Below are positions 32,031 to 42,060 of a DNA stretch of 64,000 nt, piece after piece. This stretch comes from Piliocolobus tephrosceles (lineage: Eukaryota; Chordata; Mammalia; Primates; Cercopithecidae). Numbering within the stretch: position 1 is the stretch's first letter; the number at the start of each line of letters is the position of its first letter. The stretch is from the NCBI RefSeq assembly GCF_002776525.5, contig NC_045439.1, positions 156,413,850 to 156,477,849 of the forward strand, given 5' to 3'. The translations under genes and the position numbers were made by a program. The notes beneath the pieces were generated by a model. That model ran no database searches, was not told the origin of the DNA, and saw only the letters and a list, made by a program, of their open reading frames with translations.

Positions 32031-32619
32031 GCAATCAAATTCCCAAAATATGTGTAAAAGAGAAGATTGCATTCCTATTTTACAAACGTGGCAACTCTGT
32101 GGAATTTTTAATCAGATGCCAGCTTTTCTGCATCTCTGTGATGTTTTCCTCCTTCGGAGTCAGTAGATAGGGCCTTTTGCTTTGCAGTGTTGACCGTTGT
32201 CCTTGCCTTCTGACATTTTTTGCTATCTTCCTCACGTGCATTCCACAGTCAGAATACTGGGCTTTGTCCTTCCCTGTTTCATTACATGAAGCTCTGCTAC
32301 AAGGATGTTTTGTGGGTTCCTCAGCTCTAATGAAATTCCAAGCATTTCCTTGAAGCTGGCCCCCAGGGAGAAGCTGTTCACAGTGGTCTGTGACGCTGAG
32401 CTAGAGAGGAGATGATGGCGTGATTTTGGTTCTGGGCTGGCATTTCTTGTTGCAACATCCCAGCATGGCCCCTCTTAGAACCTTCCTACCACCGCATTCG
32501 GATCTTATCCCTCCAGCCTCAGGTGCACCTTCAGCCTGCTACCAGCAGAGAAAAAAAAAAAAAAAAAAGACATATTTTCTTGCTCTATAAATCCTTGAGG
32601 TGAGCAACAAAATTAAATG
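32031..32619. other. Unassigned DNA ending in an A run
   Basis: No frame or repeat recognised except about 18 A at 32551-32568, which may be the tail of an unrecognised retroposed fragment. Confidence 0.35.
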
Positions 32620-32864
32620 TTAACCACAGGGGAAACTGTGCACATACAGACAGGACAGCATGGTAGTCAGATCGGTGCCAAGTTCTGGGAAGTTATCAGT
32701 GATGGTCACAGCATGGACCACACTAGTACCTGCCCAGGGACCACGATCTATAGCTGGACCACATCTCAGCGTGCCACAGTGAAGGCACTGGGGACAAATA
32801 TGTTCCTCCCACTATCCTGGTGGATCCAGAACCTGGGATCATGGACTCTGCTCAGATCCTTTTG

Positions 32865-33341
32865 AAACCGTGCCCCCAAAGAGTTAAAGAAACCAGTGAT
32901 TCACAGAAATTCTTAAAGCCAACAGGATGGCAGATAAGAAAAGAAACAGCTTGCTGAAATTCCCTCCAACTGTAAGGTAACAAAACAGGCTGAAATCAGC
33001 TGAAACCAATATGGCCCACTGGAGTCTACGCAGAATGAGATTGGTGATGCTAAGACCTGAATTTCCTCTGCATGTTTCATCCTAACTCCCCCAGAATTTG
33101 CACGTGGGACCCATAAAAAGGCAGCTCTGAAGAGATCATTGCATATGCCCAAGGACTTTGCAGACCACCCTTTTCACTTCCTGAATCTTTTCTAACAAAA
33201 GTACAGCCTTATGCCCAGCACAGGGAGACCTATTTGAGCTAGACTCCTATCTCCTTGTTGATAGACCTGCAATAAAAAGTGTTTCTTTTATCAAAAACCC
33301 AGTGTCATAGCATTGGCTTCCAGTGCATCGGGTAGTGAGTA
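32865..33341 (+). mobile_element. 477-bp LTR-like insertion in the tubulin pseudogene
   Basis: Tubulin sequence stops at 'ctcagatccttttg' and resumes at 'cttttgctcagatctgcaga'. The 6-bp 'cttttg' occurs at 32859-32864 and 33342-33347, consistent with a target duplication. The insert carries 'gacctgcaataaaaagtgtt', a polyadenylation-like signal near its 3' end followed by a short U5-like stretch, as in a solo LTR. TG/CA termini are not clear, and I do not recognise the family. Confidence 0.6.
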
Positions 33342-34821
33342 CTTTTGCTCAGATCTGCAGACCAGACCATTTTGCTTTCAGTCAGTCTGGGGCAGGCAGC
33401 AGTGCACAGAGGGGCTGAGCTGGTTGATTCGTTCCTAGATATGAGGCAGCTGTGACTGCCTCCAGGGCTTCCAGCTGACCCACTCACTAAGTGAGGGCAC
33501 AGGCTCTGGAATGGGCACCCTCCTTAACAGCCAGAGCTGAGAAGAGGATCCTGACTGCATCGTGAACACCTCCAGTGTGTGCCCTCGCTCAACGTGTTTG
33601 GCATTGTGGCTGAGCCCCGCAGTGTCCCCTCCCCATCCCTCCGCTGGTAGAGAACACTGATGAGACCTGCGGCACAGACACTGAAGGCTCCTTATAATGT
33701 TTGCTTCCGCACTCTTGAGCTGATCACACAAAACCATGAGGACCTGACCCACCTGTCTCAGCTAACACGCGTGGGGTCACCACCTGCCTCTGCTTCCCTC
33801 ACCAGCTCACTTCGGACCTCTGCAAGCTGGCAGTCAACACAGTGTCGTTCCCACGCCTCCAGTTCTTCATGCCTACCGTTGCCCCTCTCACCAGTTGTGG
33901 AAGCCAGCAGTATAGGGCTCTAACCATGCCCAAACTCACCCAGCAGGTCTTTGATGCCAACAACACGATGGCTGCCCCACCAGGAATGCCTTCTTCCATG
34001 AATATCCACCCGTCCATGAAGGAAGTTGATGAGAAGATGCTCAGTGTGCAGAACAAGAGTAGCCAGCAGCTACTTCATGGAATGGATGCTGACAACATCA
34101 AGACAGCCATGTGCGACATCCTTCCTCATGGCCACAAGATGGTGGTCACCTTTGTCGGCAACAGCACAGCCACCCAGAAGCTCTCCATGGCCTCTTAGGG
34201 CAGTTCCCTGCTGTATTCTGCCAGAAGGCTGTCTTCCACTGGTATTCAGGGGAGGGCATGAACAAGGAGGAGTTTGCTAAGGCCGAGAACATGAATGACC
34301 TCATCTCTGAATGTCAACAGTCTAGGACACCACCACAGAAGAGGAAGAGGACTCAGTGAGGAAGCCCAATGGGAGGCCTAAGGCAGAGCCCCCATCACCT
34401 CAGACATCTTAATTCCCTCAGCCTTCTTCCTTGGCTGCCCCTTTCTTCTCCCTCAGTAGTTGTGTTTGCTGCCTTTACCTTGTTTATCTGGGGAGAGGAA
34501 GGGTCTAGAGCAGTGCCTGGTACATGGTAGGTGCTCAATAAATATTTGTGTGCTGAATGTCTCCTCTCTCTGTCCACTCCAGGAAACCTAGGTTTTCTGC
34601 CAATCTGGGTAACCGTGTATTTGCTTCTGGTACCCTCCTCCCATCTGCCCAATTAATATGTCCCTCTGTTTTCAAAATAATTCTCCAGAAAGCTGGGTCC
34701 CATTCAGATCCCATTTAGAACCAACCGGGTGCTGAAAACCCAGATAATGTGCACCATCCTATGCCCACATAGTAGCTAGCACTTGGAGGGCAGAAGGTGG
34801 CAGGAAGAAGTTACTGCGAAG

Positions 34822-34973
34822 GGCTGGGCATGGTGGCTCATGTCGATAATCCCAGCACTTTGAGAGGCTGAGGCTGGAGGATTGCTTAACTTTAGATATT
34901 TGAAGCCAGCCTGGGCAACATAGCAAGACCATGTCTCCATTTTTTTTTTTTAAGTAAAAATAAAAATAAAAAC
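34822..34973 (+). mobile_element. Free left Alu monomer in the tubulin 3' UTR
   Basis: Single monomer from 'gggctgggcatggtggctca' to a T-run and an A-rich tail. 'aagttactgcgaagg' (34807-34821) and 'aagttactgcaagga' (34974-34988) are the target duplication. Confidence 0.9.
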
Positions 34974-35190
34974 AAGTTACTGCAAGGAAGAGGATGGGAT
35001 TTTCCATTCTAGCACAGCTTTGGAGAGGGAAATCCAGGCCCATAAAGTCATAATTCCCAGGTATTTCTGTGCTCCAATTCTCAGCTTCAGAGGAGGTGGT
35101 AACAGCATTATCGCATTTTCAGTTTTCTTTGGAGGAGTCTGCCCTGCTTCATCAAGTGAGGCCTTTCCTTCTCCCACTCTTCCCCTCTCA

Positions 35191-35801
35191 ATTTTTCTTT
35201 TTTTTCTTTTTTGAGACAGAGGCTCCCTCTGTTGCCCAGGCTGGAGTGCAATGGCGCAATCTTGGCTCACTGCAACCTCCGCCTCCCAGGTTCAAGCGAT
35301 TCTGCTGCCTCAGCTTCCTGAGTAGCTGGGATCATAGGTACACACCACCACATCTGGCTAATTTTTGTATTTTTTTTTTTTTTTTGAGACGGAGTCTCGC
35401 TCTGTAGCCCAGGCTGGAGTGCAGTGGCGGGATCTCAGCTCACTGCAAGCTCTGCCTCCCGGGTTTACGCCATTCTCCTGCCTCAGCCTCCCGAGTAGCT
35501 GGGACTACAGGCACCCGCCACCTCGCCCGGCTAGTTTTTTGTATTTTTTAGTAGAGACGGGGTTTCACCATGTTAGCCAGGATGGTCTCGATCTCCTGAC
35601 CTCGTGATCCGCCCGTCTCGGCCTCCCAAAGTGCTGGGATTACAGGCTTGAGCCACCGTGCCCGGCCAATTTTTGTATTTTTAATGGAGATGGGGTTTCA
35701 CCATATTGGCTAGTCTGGTCTCGAACTCCTGACCTCAGGTGATCCGCCCACCTCTGCCTCCCAAAGTGCTGGGATTACAGACGTGAGCCACAACGCCTGG
35801 C
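35191..35801 (-). mobile_element. AluS, minus strand, host of a nested AluY
   Basis: Outer Alu bounded by 'cccctctca' at 35182-35190 and 35802-35810. Its mid-region is split at the linker 'aatttttgtattttt' by the younger Alu at 35375-35667. Confidence 0.94.
35375..35667 (-). mobile_element. Young Old World monkey-type AluY nested in AluS
   Basis: Near-consensus copy with 'cccggctagttttttgt', 'cgcccgtctcggcc' and 'aggcttgagccaccgtg'. Its 15-bp target duplication 'aatttttgtattttt' (35360-35374, 35668-35682) is made of outer Alu sequence, proving the order of insertion. Confidence 0.96.
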
Positions 35802-36181
35802 CCCCTCTCACATTTTGGATCCCCTCCTTTCTCCTAATCAGAAAAGGAGATTAAAAGGGAGAGATCTGCCTGGGTCCCTTAGCCTCTAGAAACGCCCTCC
35901 CCATTCCCACTTTGTCTTACCCTCTAAAAGGAGTAACATCCCTCCTTTTAGGTGGGAAGGTGTGTACCGCCACCTAAACGTTTGAGTCATTCCCCAGAGG
36001 AGAGGGGATGGGGCAACATCTCATCTCTTCCTTTTGCTATTCCCTTTTTCCCCTGCTCTTGGTTTTGTCCTATCCTACACTTACGATTTCTATTTTGGGT
36101 TGAACTTGCTGCTTTTTCCTCATATTGAAAAGATGACATTGCCCCAAGAGCCAAAATTAAATGGGAACTGGAAAAAAAAAA

Positions 36182-37077
36182 TCCACTGTGCAAAGATTGT
36201 CTTTCTTCCCTACCCTGCAGGGATGATATATGGAAGCAGAGTCCAACACCACCTTTGTTAAGAGCCTAGAAACTCAAAGAGTGGGCACTCCTGAGAGAGG
36301 GCCTCATGCACACACCACGGCACCTGAGGACCTGGTGGGAGAGCAGCCCCCGCCCCAGTTCACAGAGCAGCCGCCATCGCCCAGGCTAACCTGGAGCCTG
36401 CAGGTAGCAGTGTCTGTTGGAGGATCACACATATGTTGTTGCTAGACAATGTACCTTGAACAATGCCAATATACAGCAGTTTTGCAAACACCAGAGCAGA
36501 CAAAAGCCATTCTTGATGTTTTACCCTTAATTTGGAATAAATGCTTTGTGCAACAGAGCATTTCCTTCATCCTTTATAGAAAGCTCCTTTTAAGGCAGAC
36601 CTTTGGACAACCAAGGGGACGATGTCCCCTTGGTCAGACTTCTTTTTACCAGGATGTGACAGAGTTAGCCTGCAGTGTGAGAAGACAAGGCCTCTGACAC
36701 CACATGAAGGGAGTGAGACAGATCCGGTCATGGCTGATGGCTGTCAGAGGGCTCACGACTCCACACTCAGAGGCGGATTCTTTTCCAATTCCCCTGCTCT
36801 GTGAGACAGTCACATTCACAGAGTGTCTCTGTAGAAGCTTTTATGGAAGCTTTTAAATTTGTTTCACAAAATGTTAACCTGGCTGTGTTTTCTGCATTGC
36901 ATATATTTCAGGTGTATGACTTGATGATTTGATTGGTAGAATTTTTGATTGTTTACTTTTTCCTTTTTTCATACTGCATTAAAGTATAACAAAAAGGGAA
37001 AGGAAACTTCTAAAATACATCGGATCTCATTTTCCCTTTACAAGCAAGTATTTTGCTTCCTATGACTCAACTTTTAC
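36182..37077. other. Unassigned DNA with one perfect hairpin
   Basis: No repeat or gene recognised. Contains the 11-bp hairpin at 36610-36634 and two nearby copies of 'gaagcttttatggaagcttt'-type text near 36833-36858. Confidence 0.4.
36610..36634. repeat. Perfect 11-bp inverted repeat, 3-base loop
   Basis: 'accaaggggac' (36610-36620) and 'gtccccttggt' (36624-36634) pair fully around 'gat'. It is not followed by a T run and is not a recognisable terminator. Confidence 0.95.
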
Positions 37078-37146
37078 ATTAGTCAGGATTCTCCAGAGAA
37101 ACAGACTCAATAGGCTATATAGAGATGAATAAGAGGAAATTTAGGG

Positions 37147-37440
37147 ACTGGACATGGTGCCTCACACCTGTAAACCCAGCACTTTGGGAGGCTGAGGCAG
37201 GCAGATCACTTGAGGTCAGGAGTTCGAGACCAGCCTGGCCTGTCTCTACTAAAAATACAAAATGTAGCCAGGCGTGGTGGCACATGCCTATCGTCTCAGC
37301 CACTCCGGAGGCTGAGGCAGGAGAATCACTTGAACCTGGGAGGCAGAGGATGCAGTGAGCTGAGATTGTGCCACTGTGCTCCAGCCTGGGCAACAGAGTG
37401 AGACGCCCTCTCAAATAAAAATAAATAAATACATACATAC
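37147..37440 (+). mobile_element. AluS with a short deletion, plus strand
   Basis: Full dimer except that about 20 bases between 'gagaccagcctggcc' and 'tgtctctactaaaa' are missing. Ends in 'aaataaaaataaataaatac', running into a short 'atac' repeat. Confidence 0.92.
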
Positions 37441-37636
37441 ATACATTCATAAATAAGATGAGATTTCTTCTAGGAGCTGGCTCATGTGATTATGCAGGCT
37501 AGAGAAAGCCAGGGGTGTACTGCAGCTGGAGTCCAGAGGCCAGAGAACCTGGGGAGCTTATGGTGTAAGTCCTGGAGTCCAAAATCCTGAGCACCAGGAA
37601 TGCAGACATCCAAGGGTTGGAGAAAATGCAGGTCCC

Positions 37637-37959
37637 TTGGCCGGGCGCAGTGGCTCACACCTGCAATCCCAGCACTTTGGGAGGCTGAGACAGGCGGATC
37701 ACGAGGTCAGGAGATCGAGATCATCCTGGCTAACATGCTGAAACCCTGTCTCTACTAAAAATACCAAAAATTAGCCCATCTCTACTAAAATAAAAATACA
37801 AAACATTAGCCGGGCATGGTGTCGGGCATCTGTAGTCCCAGTTACTTGGGAGGCTGAGGCAGCAGAATGGCGTGAACTCGGGAGGAGGAGCTTGCAGTGA
37901 GCCGAGATCGCGCCACTGCACTCCAGCCTGGGCGACAGAGGGAGACTCCGTTTCAAAAA
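37637..37959 (+). mobile_element. AluY with an internal duplication, plus strand
   Basis: Perfect 14-bp target duplication 'aaaatgcaggtccc' (37623-37636, 37960-37973). The linker 'tctctactaaaaata...attagcc' occurs twice (37750-37777 and 37780-37810), so this copy is about 30 bp longer than usual. Confidence 0.96.
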
Positions 37960-38185
37960 AAAATGCAGGTCCCAGATCCAGAAAAGAGAGAGAGAATTCC
38001 CTTTGCCTCCTCCTTTTTCGTTTTGCCTGGATTCTCAGTGGATGGCATATGCCCACCCACATTGGTGAGGGTGATCTTTAGTCAATGGATTCAAATGCCA
38101 ATCCCTTTCAGAAACACCCTCACACACACCCAGAAAGGCTGCTCTACAGGCCATCTGGGTATCCCTTGATCCAATGTAGTTGACC

Positions 38186-38799
38186 TGTGACATTAGCTGC
38201 TGCAACTCTTTATTTCATGTCTTCAGCTGGTGTACTGAGAACCATAACGGAATCTATCCACCTACGCCGTCAGGATTCATCAACACAGGTGCAACTTAGT
38301 TTAAAAGATGAGGCTTTGGAGGAAGATATTTCAACCACCAAGTCCTACTTGTCACTAAAAGTAGAATTTCAGATCAGTGGGTGGACACTGGGCAGGAGGC
38401 ACTGCTGTGTGGCATCCCTCAGAGAGCTCTGCAGGGTCTCATCCTGAAGGCTGCACAAGGTGGTGGGTGACGGGGACGCCCGCTGAGCCTGAGGCCCAGG
38501 GCAGCCTGACAGAGGGCCTGTGTCTCAGCCCTCTCAGACAGAGGGTTAGAACCAGGCAGCCTGGCATCTTGATTTCCAGAGCCCTTTATCCTCATCCTCT
38601 TGGTCTCATGTCCTGGTCTGGACTCTAACTAGCTGGTTAGTTCTTGACCAAGGTTGGGCTTCCTCCACTCCCACCTCTGTTTCTGTTTTCTAATTTTTAT
38701 GAGCTGCCTATCTCTTCCCTAGAATCTTAGAAATAATGGCTATTTCATCTGTCTGTAGCCATGTCTATAGCATCTATAGGCTTAAAAATGTTCTCACGG
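38186..38799. other. Unassigned DNA
   Basis: Two overlapping plus-strand frames of 86 and 83 codons (38187-38628) have no recognisable domain. No repeat recognised. Confidence 0.35.
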
Positions 38800-39101
38800 A
38801 GGCTGGGAGTGGTGGCTCATGCCTGTAATTCCAGCACTTTGGGAGGCCGAGTTGGGCAGATCACAAGGTCAGCAGTTTGAGACCAGCCTGACCAACATAG
38901 TGAAATCCTGTCTCTACTAAAAATACAAAAAAAAATAGCTGGGCGTGGTGGCAGACCCCTGTAATCCCAGTCACTCGGGAGGCTAAAGCATCGGAGAATC
39001 GATTGAGCCAGGGAGGCGGAGGTTGCAGTGAGCCGAGATTGCGCCATTGCACTCCAGCCCAGGTGACAGTGCGAGACTCTGTCTCAAAAAAAAAAAAAAA
39101 A
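38800..39101 (+). mobile_element. AluS, plus strand
   Basis: Full dimer from 'ggctgggagtggtggctcat' to a 16-A tail. Confidence 0.94.
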
Positions 39102-39770
39102 GGTCTTTACAGATGATCCAGGAAAAGCTCTTTGAAGGGTCCTAAATCTGCTTTCCCTCCCATGAGCCTCTTGTGAATCTGAGGTTCTCAGCAGATTGCC
39201 ACCCTGTAATAGAATAGAGAAACAGAAATCAGTGCAAAAACCTTTGCTGTTATGTTTTTCTTACAGAAATTACAGACATGTCCTAGGTAAGACAAGCATA
39301 CATTCTCTGCTAATGATTATCAATGTCATTCTCATCTGAAATGCCATCTAGAAAACAGGTCTCCAGAGGCTGCCCTGATGGGTGGCAGCTGCCGGCAGTG
39401 TGCCCTGAAAAAGGAGACTGATCTGGTGACATGCCCTCCCACCCCAGGGTGGCAGCACCTACAGACTTAGGAGAGATACAGAGGAGGGTGACTCAGCCTG
39501 ACTCTCAAGAAAGGTCCAAAACACCCTTGGTGAGAAAGCACAGAAGACGCTAAGACAACCCCTGGAGAAACCAAAGGAAGAAAGTTACATGTAGGAGACA
39601 GAGCCTGAGCAGACAAGAGCTGGAAGTTTCCCCTGGCTGCTGCTGGAGTGGAGGAGGACCACACTCCCAGTGCAGAGCCACCTGGCAGGGGCCCACTTGA
39701 GCTTCAAAGCGAAATCACCCTTTCTGAGTTCTCTGTGTGTCGGGCATGTGCTGGCTGTTCTGCATGCATA
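39102..39770. other. Unassigned DNA
   Basis: No repeat recognised. GC-moderate. Short frames only. Confidence 0.35.
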
Positions 39771-40061
39771 GCCGGGCGTGGTGGTTCACGCCTGCAATCC
39801 CAGCACTTGGGGAGGCCGAGGCGGGCAGATCACAAGGTTAGGAGTTTGAGACCATCCTGGCTAACACAGTGAAACCCTGTCTCTCCTAGAAATACAAAAA
39901 ATTAGCCAGGTGCAGTGGCACGTGCCTGTAATCCCAGCTACTTGGGAGGCTGAGGCAGGAAAATCCCTTGAACCTGGGAGGCGGAGGTTGCAGTGAGCCA
40001 AGACCACACCACTGCACTCCAGCTTGGGAGACAGAGGAAGACTCCATCTCAAAAAAAAAAG
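39771..40061 (+). mobile_element. AluS/Y, plus strand
   Basis: Full dimer from 'agccgggcgtggtggttcac' to a 10-A tail. It abuts a MIR. Confidence 0.94.
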
Positions 40062-40250
40062 TCACAACCACCTCATGAGGTAGACATACTTACTTACAGA
40101 CGGGGAAACAAAGACACGAAGTGTTAAATAACTTGCCAAATATCCCATGGCTGGTCATGGTGTAGCTGGGACACGTACAACCCAGGCCTGTCAACTCCAG
40201 TGCCTGCATGCTCATCCACCGCCTCCAGTGGGGGACAGAGACACAGTACG
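40062..40250 (-). mobile_element. MIR SINE, minus strand
   Basis: 'cacctcatgaggtagacata', 'tacagacggggaaacaaaga', 'aataacttgccaaatatccc', 'caactccagtgcctgcatgc' are MIR landmarks in reverse orientation. Confidence 0.82.
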
Positions 40251-41145
40251 AAACAGTGCCTGCGAAGGACAAAGCGTCACCTGTCTCATTGCAGTGGCAG
40301 ACAAATGGAGCTCTGACTGCTCAGGAAAGAAGAGGCTGGTGCTCTTGGAGCTTCACTCACTTGTCCCACGCAGGTGCAGGGTAGAAGCTACGGATTTCCC
40401 GACACCCACCCTCCTGGCCGTCCCCCGACCTCGTCACCAGGCTCATCCTCCCACTCCTGGCCACGTGCCCAGAGGTTCTCCTGTCTTTGCCCCAGGTGGC
40501 TTTTCTGGTTTCCGGGTCACATCTCACGGCCTGTGACCCTGTCCTCCCATGACTCAGTTTGCTCCCTGAATCTCACCTCCAGACTCTCACTGGAGGGTCC
40601 TTCCCAGCTTTCCCGCATCCTCAGTCCCAGCCAGTGGTTCTGTGTCCGTGAAGGCTCAATCAGAGAAGCAGAACCAAGGAGATGATACAGAATGTGGGGG
40701 TCTATTATAGGAATTCGATCTCATGCAAATGTGGGAACTGGTTAGAGTTTATGTACGTTTTTTGCTTCTGTGTCTGGTCAGCTGTGAGGAAGGACAGATG
40801 GGTGTGAAGTGGGGAGAAGGACAAGCTCACCCTGGAGAATGAACTTGGAGCCCTCCTGGGCTTCTCCCTACCTCAGGGAAGCACCTGGCAGGTGACTTGC
40901 AGGAGAAGCTGGTACCTTTGCCATGGAGCTGAGCATGTACTACCTGGCCCAGCAGACAGGGAATTGGGAGAAACTGGGGGGAGTTGGTTGCTGCAGGCCG
41001 GGTTGACATCCCATGCCCAGGAGGTGGGCCAGCAGGTCAGGGACAGCACACCTGGGCTGTGAAGCACGTGGTGCCTACACTGGCATTCTGAGTCAAGTGG
41101 CTGCTGTTTCCCCTCCACCTTGCAAATCTCAAGAATGGGTCTGGG
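40251..41145. other. GC-richer unassigned DNA
   Basis: Frames of 129 and 103 codons on plus (40147-40685) and 132 on minus (40873-41271) overlap each other and show no domain. 'caatcagagaagcagaacca' at 40656 hints at a fragment of an old repeat, perhaps a distant relative of the unnamed family. Confidence 0.35.
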
Positions 41146-41305
41146 CCAGATGCAGTGGCTCACACCTGTAGTCCTAGCTACTTGGGAGGCTGAGGCAGGA
41201 GGATCATTTGAGCTCAGGAGTTCCAGGCTCCAATGAACTATGATCGCACCACTGCACTCTAGCCTGAGCAACAGAGTGAGACGATGTCTCTAAAAATAAA
41301 TAAAT
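41146..41305 (+). mobile_element. Alu monomer or internally deleted AluJ
   Basis: 'gggccagatgcagtggctca' jumps directly to 'cctagctacttgggaggctg', so first-monomer start is fused to second-monomer text. Ends 'aaaaataaataaatgg'. Confidence 0.85.
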
Positions 41306-41756
41306 GGAAAGGAAAAAGAATGGTTTTGCCAGGCTCTTTTCCATACTGACTGATGAGGGCCAAAGAAATAAGTGGGAAGAAGGAGTCCACGGAAACTGCC
41401 TGGCTATTTCTGAGCCACTGTCCCCTGTCCCAGAGGCTTTGCTTGTGCAGACAGAGGGCAGTTCAGCTTCCTGAGAGGTGGGGAAAAGGGCAGGAAAAGG
41501 GGAGAAAGGAAGAACAAATCCCTCTCATTTGATCAGTTCATTTATTGCATGTTTCTTGAGAATAAAGACATGCAAAAGATGCAGCCTGCCCTCTGGAAGC
41601 AGACAGTATCGATTCTCCCAGGCACCTGGGAGGAGCCGGGTGGACTCTCAGGGTCTCATCGTGCTGCTCTCCCAGGTCTTGCCTTAGGCACCACCATTAC
41701 TGCATTTGAGAAATGGTGCTGGCAGTAGTTGCTTGTGCTTAAAATGTAAGGGGGCG
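41306..41756. other. Unassigned DNA
   Basis: No repeat or coding feature recognised. Confidence 0.35.
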
Positions 41757-42060
41757 GCCAGGTGCAGCAGCTCACGCCTGTAATCCCAGCACTTTGGGAG
41801 GCCGAGGCAGGTGGATCATGAGGTCAGGAGATCGAGATTATCCTGGCTAACATGGTGAAACCCTCGTCTCTACTAAAAATACAAAAAAATTAGCCAGGCA
41901 TAGTGACAAGCACCTGTAGTCCCAGCTACTCGGGAGGCTGAGGCCGGAGAATGGCGTGAACCCGGGAGGCGGAGCTTGCAGTGAGCCAAGATGGCGCCAG
42001 TGCACTCCAGCCTGGGTGACAGAGCGAGACTCTGTCTCAAAAAAAAAAAAAAAAAAAAAA
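41757..42060 (+). mobile_element. AluY, plus strand
   Basis: Full dimer with Y-type 'gagattatcctggctaacat' and a 22-A tail. 'aagggggc' stands on both sides as a short target duplication. Confidence 0.94.

Larger units (their letters stand above)
32620..36181 (+). pseudogene. TUBB: Processed pseudogene of beta-tubulin class I (TUBB), coding part plus full 3' UTR
   Basis: The intact relative encodes the 444-residue beta subunit of the tubulin dimer; this copy cannot. Tubulin peptides appear in broken frames: 'QIGAKFWEVISD' (about 32672-32705), 'GSQQYRALTMPKLTQQVFDA' (about 33900-33960), 'MKEVDEKMLSVQNKSS' and 'NMNDLISE' (about 34288-34315). The N-terminal MREI element used for tubulin mRNA autoregulation is destroyed. 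Coding similarity runs to 34370. It then continues without introns through a class-I-like 3' UTR ('ggaggcctaaggcagagccc', 'gtgctcaataaatatttgtg', 'aagatgacattgccccaaga') to a degenerate 'attaaa' signal and an A tail at 36172-36181. No introns, the tail, stops and frameshifts identify a retrocopy. It is split by a 477-bp insert, an Alu monomer and an Alu nested in an Alu. The 5' end starts near the start codon. Confidence 0.88.
37078..38185 (+). repeat. Unnamed interspersed repeat, copy 3, split by two Alus
   Basis: Starts 'attagtcaggattctccaga', continues after the first Alu with 'ctagagaaagccaggggtgt', and after the second with 'gcccacccacattggtgagg', 'aaacaccctcacacacaccc' and 'atccaatgtagttgacctgt'. 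Same order as the copy at 28.2 kb. Confidence 0.6.

Noticed and set aside
33842..34198. 118-codon frame with beta-tubulin residues as a possible short tubulin gene
   Set aside because: It is one surviving frame of a retrocopy that has upstream stops, a 477-bp insert and a diverged GTP-binding region. A free-standing fragment of this part of tubulin would not fold.
34500..34560. L2-like phrase 'gtgctcaataaatatttgtg' as a separate L2 insertion
   Set aside because: It is part of the TUBB 3' UTR itself, collinear with the parent mRNA, so it was not inserted after retrocopy.
40147..40536. 129-codon plus-strand frame
   Set aside because: It starts inside a MIR, is overlapped by another frame of similar size, and has no domain or splice context.
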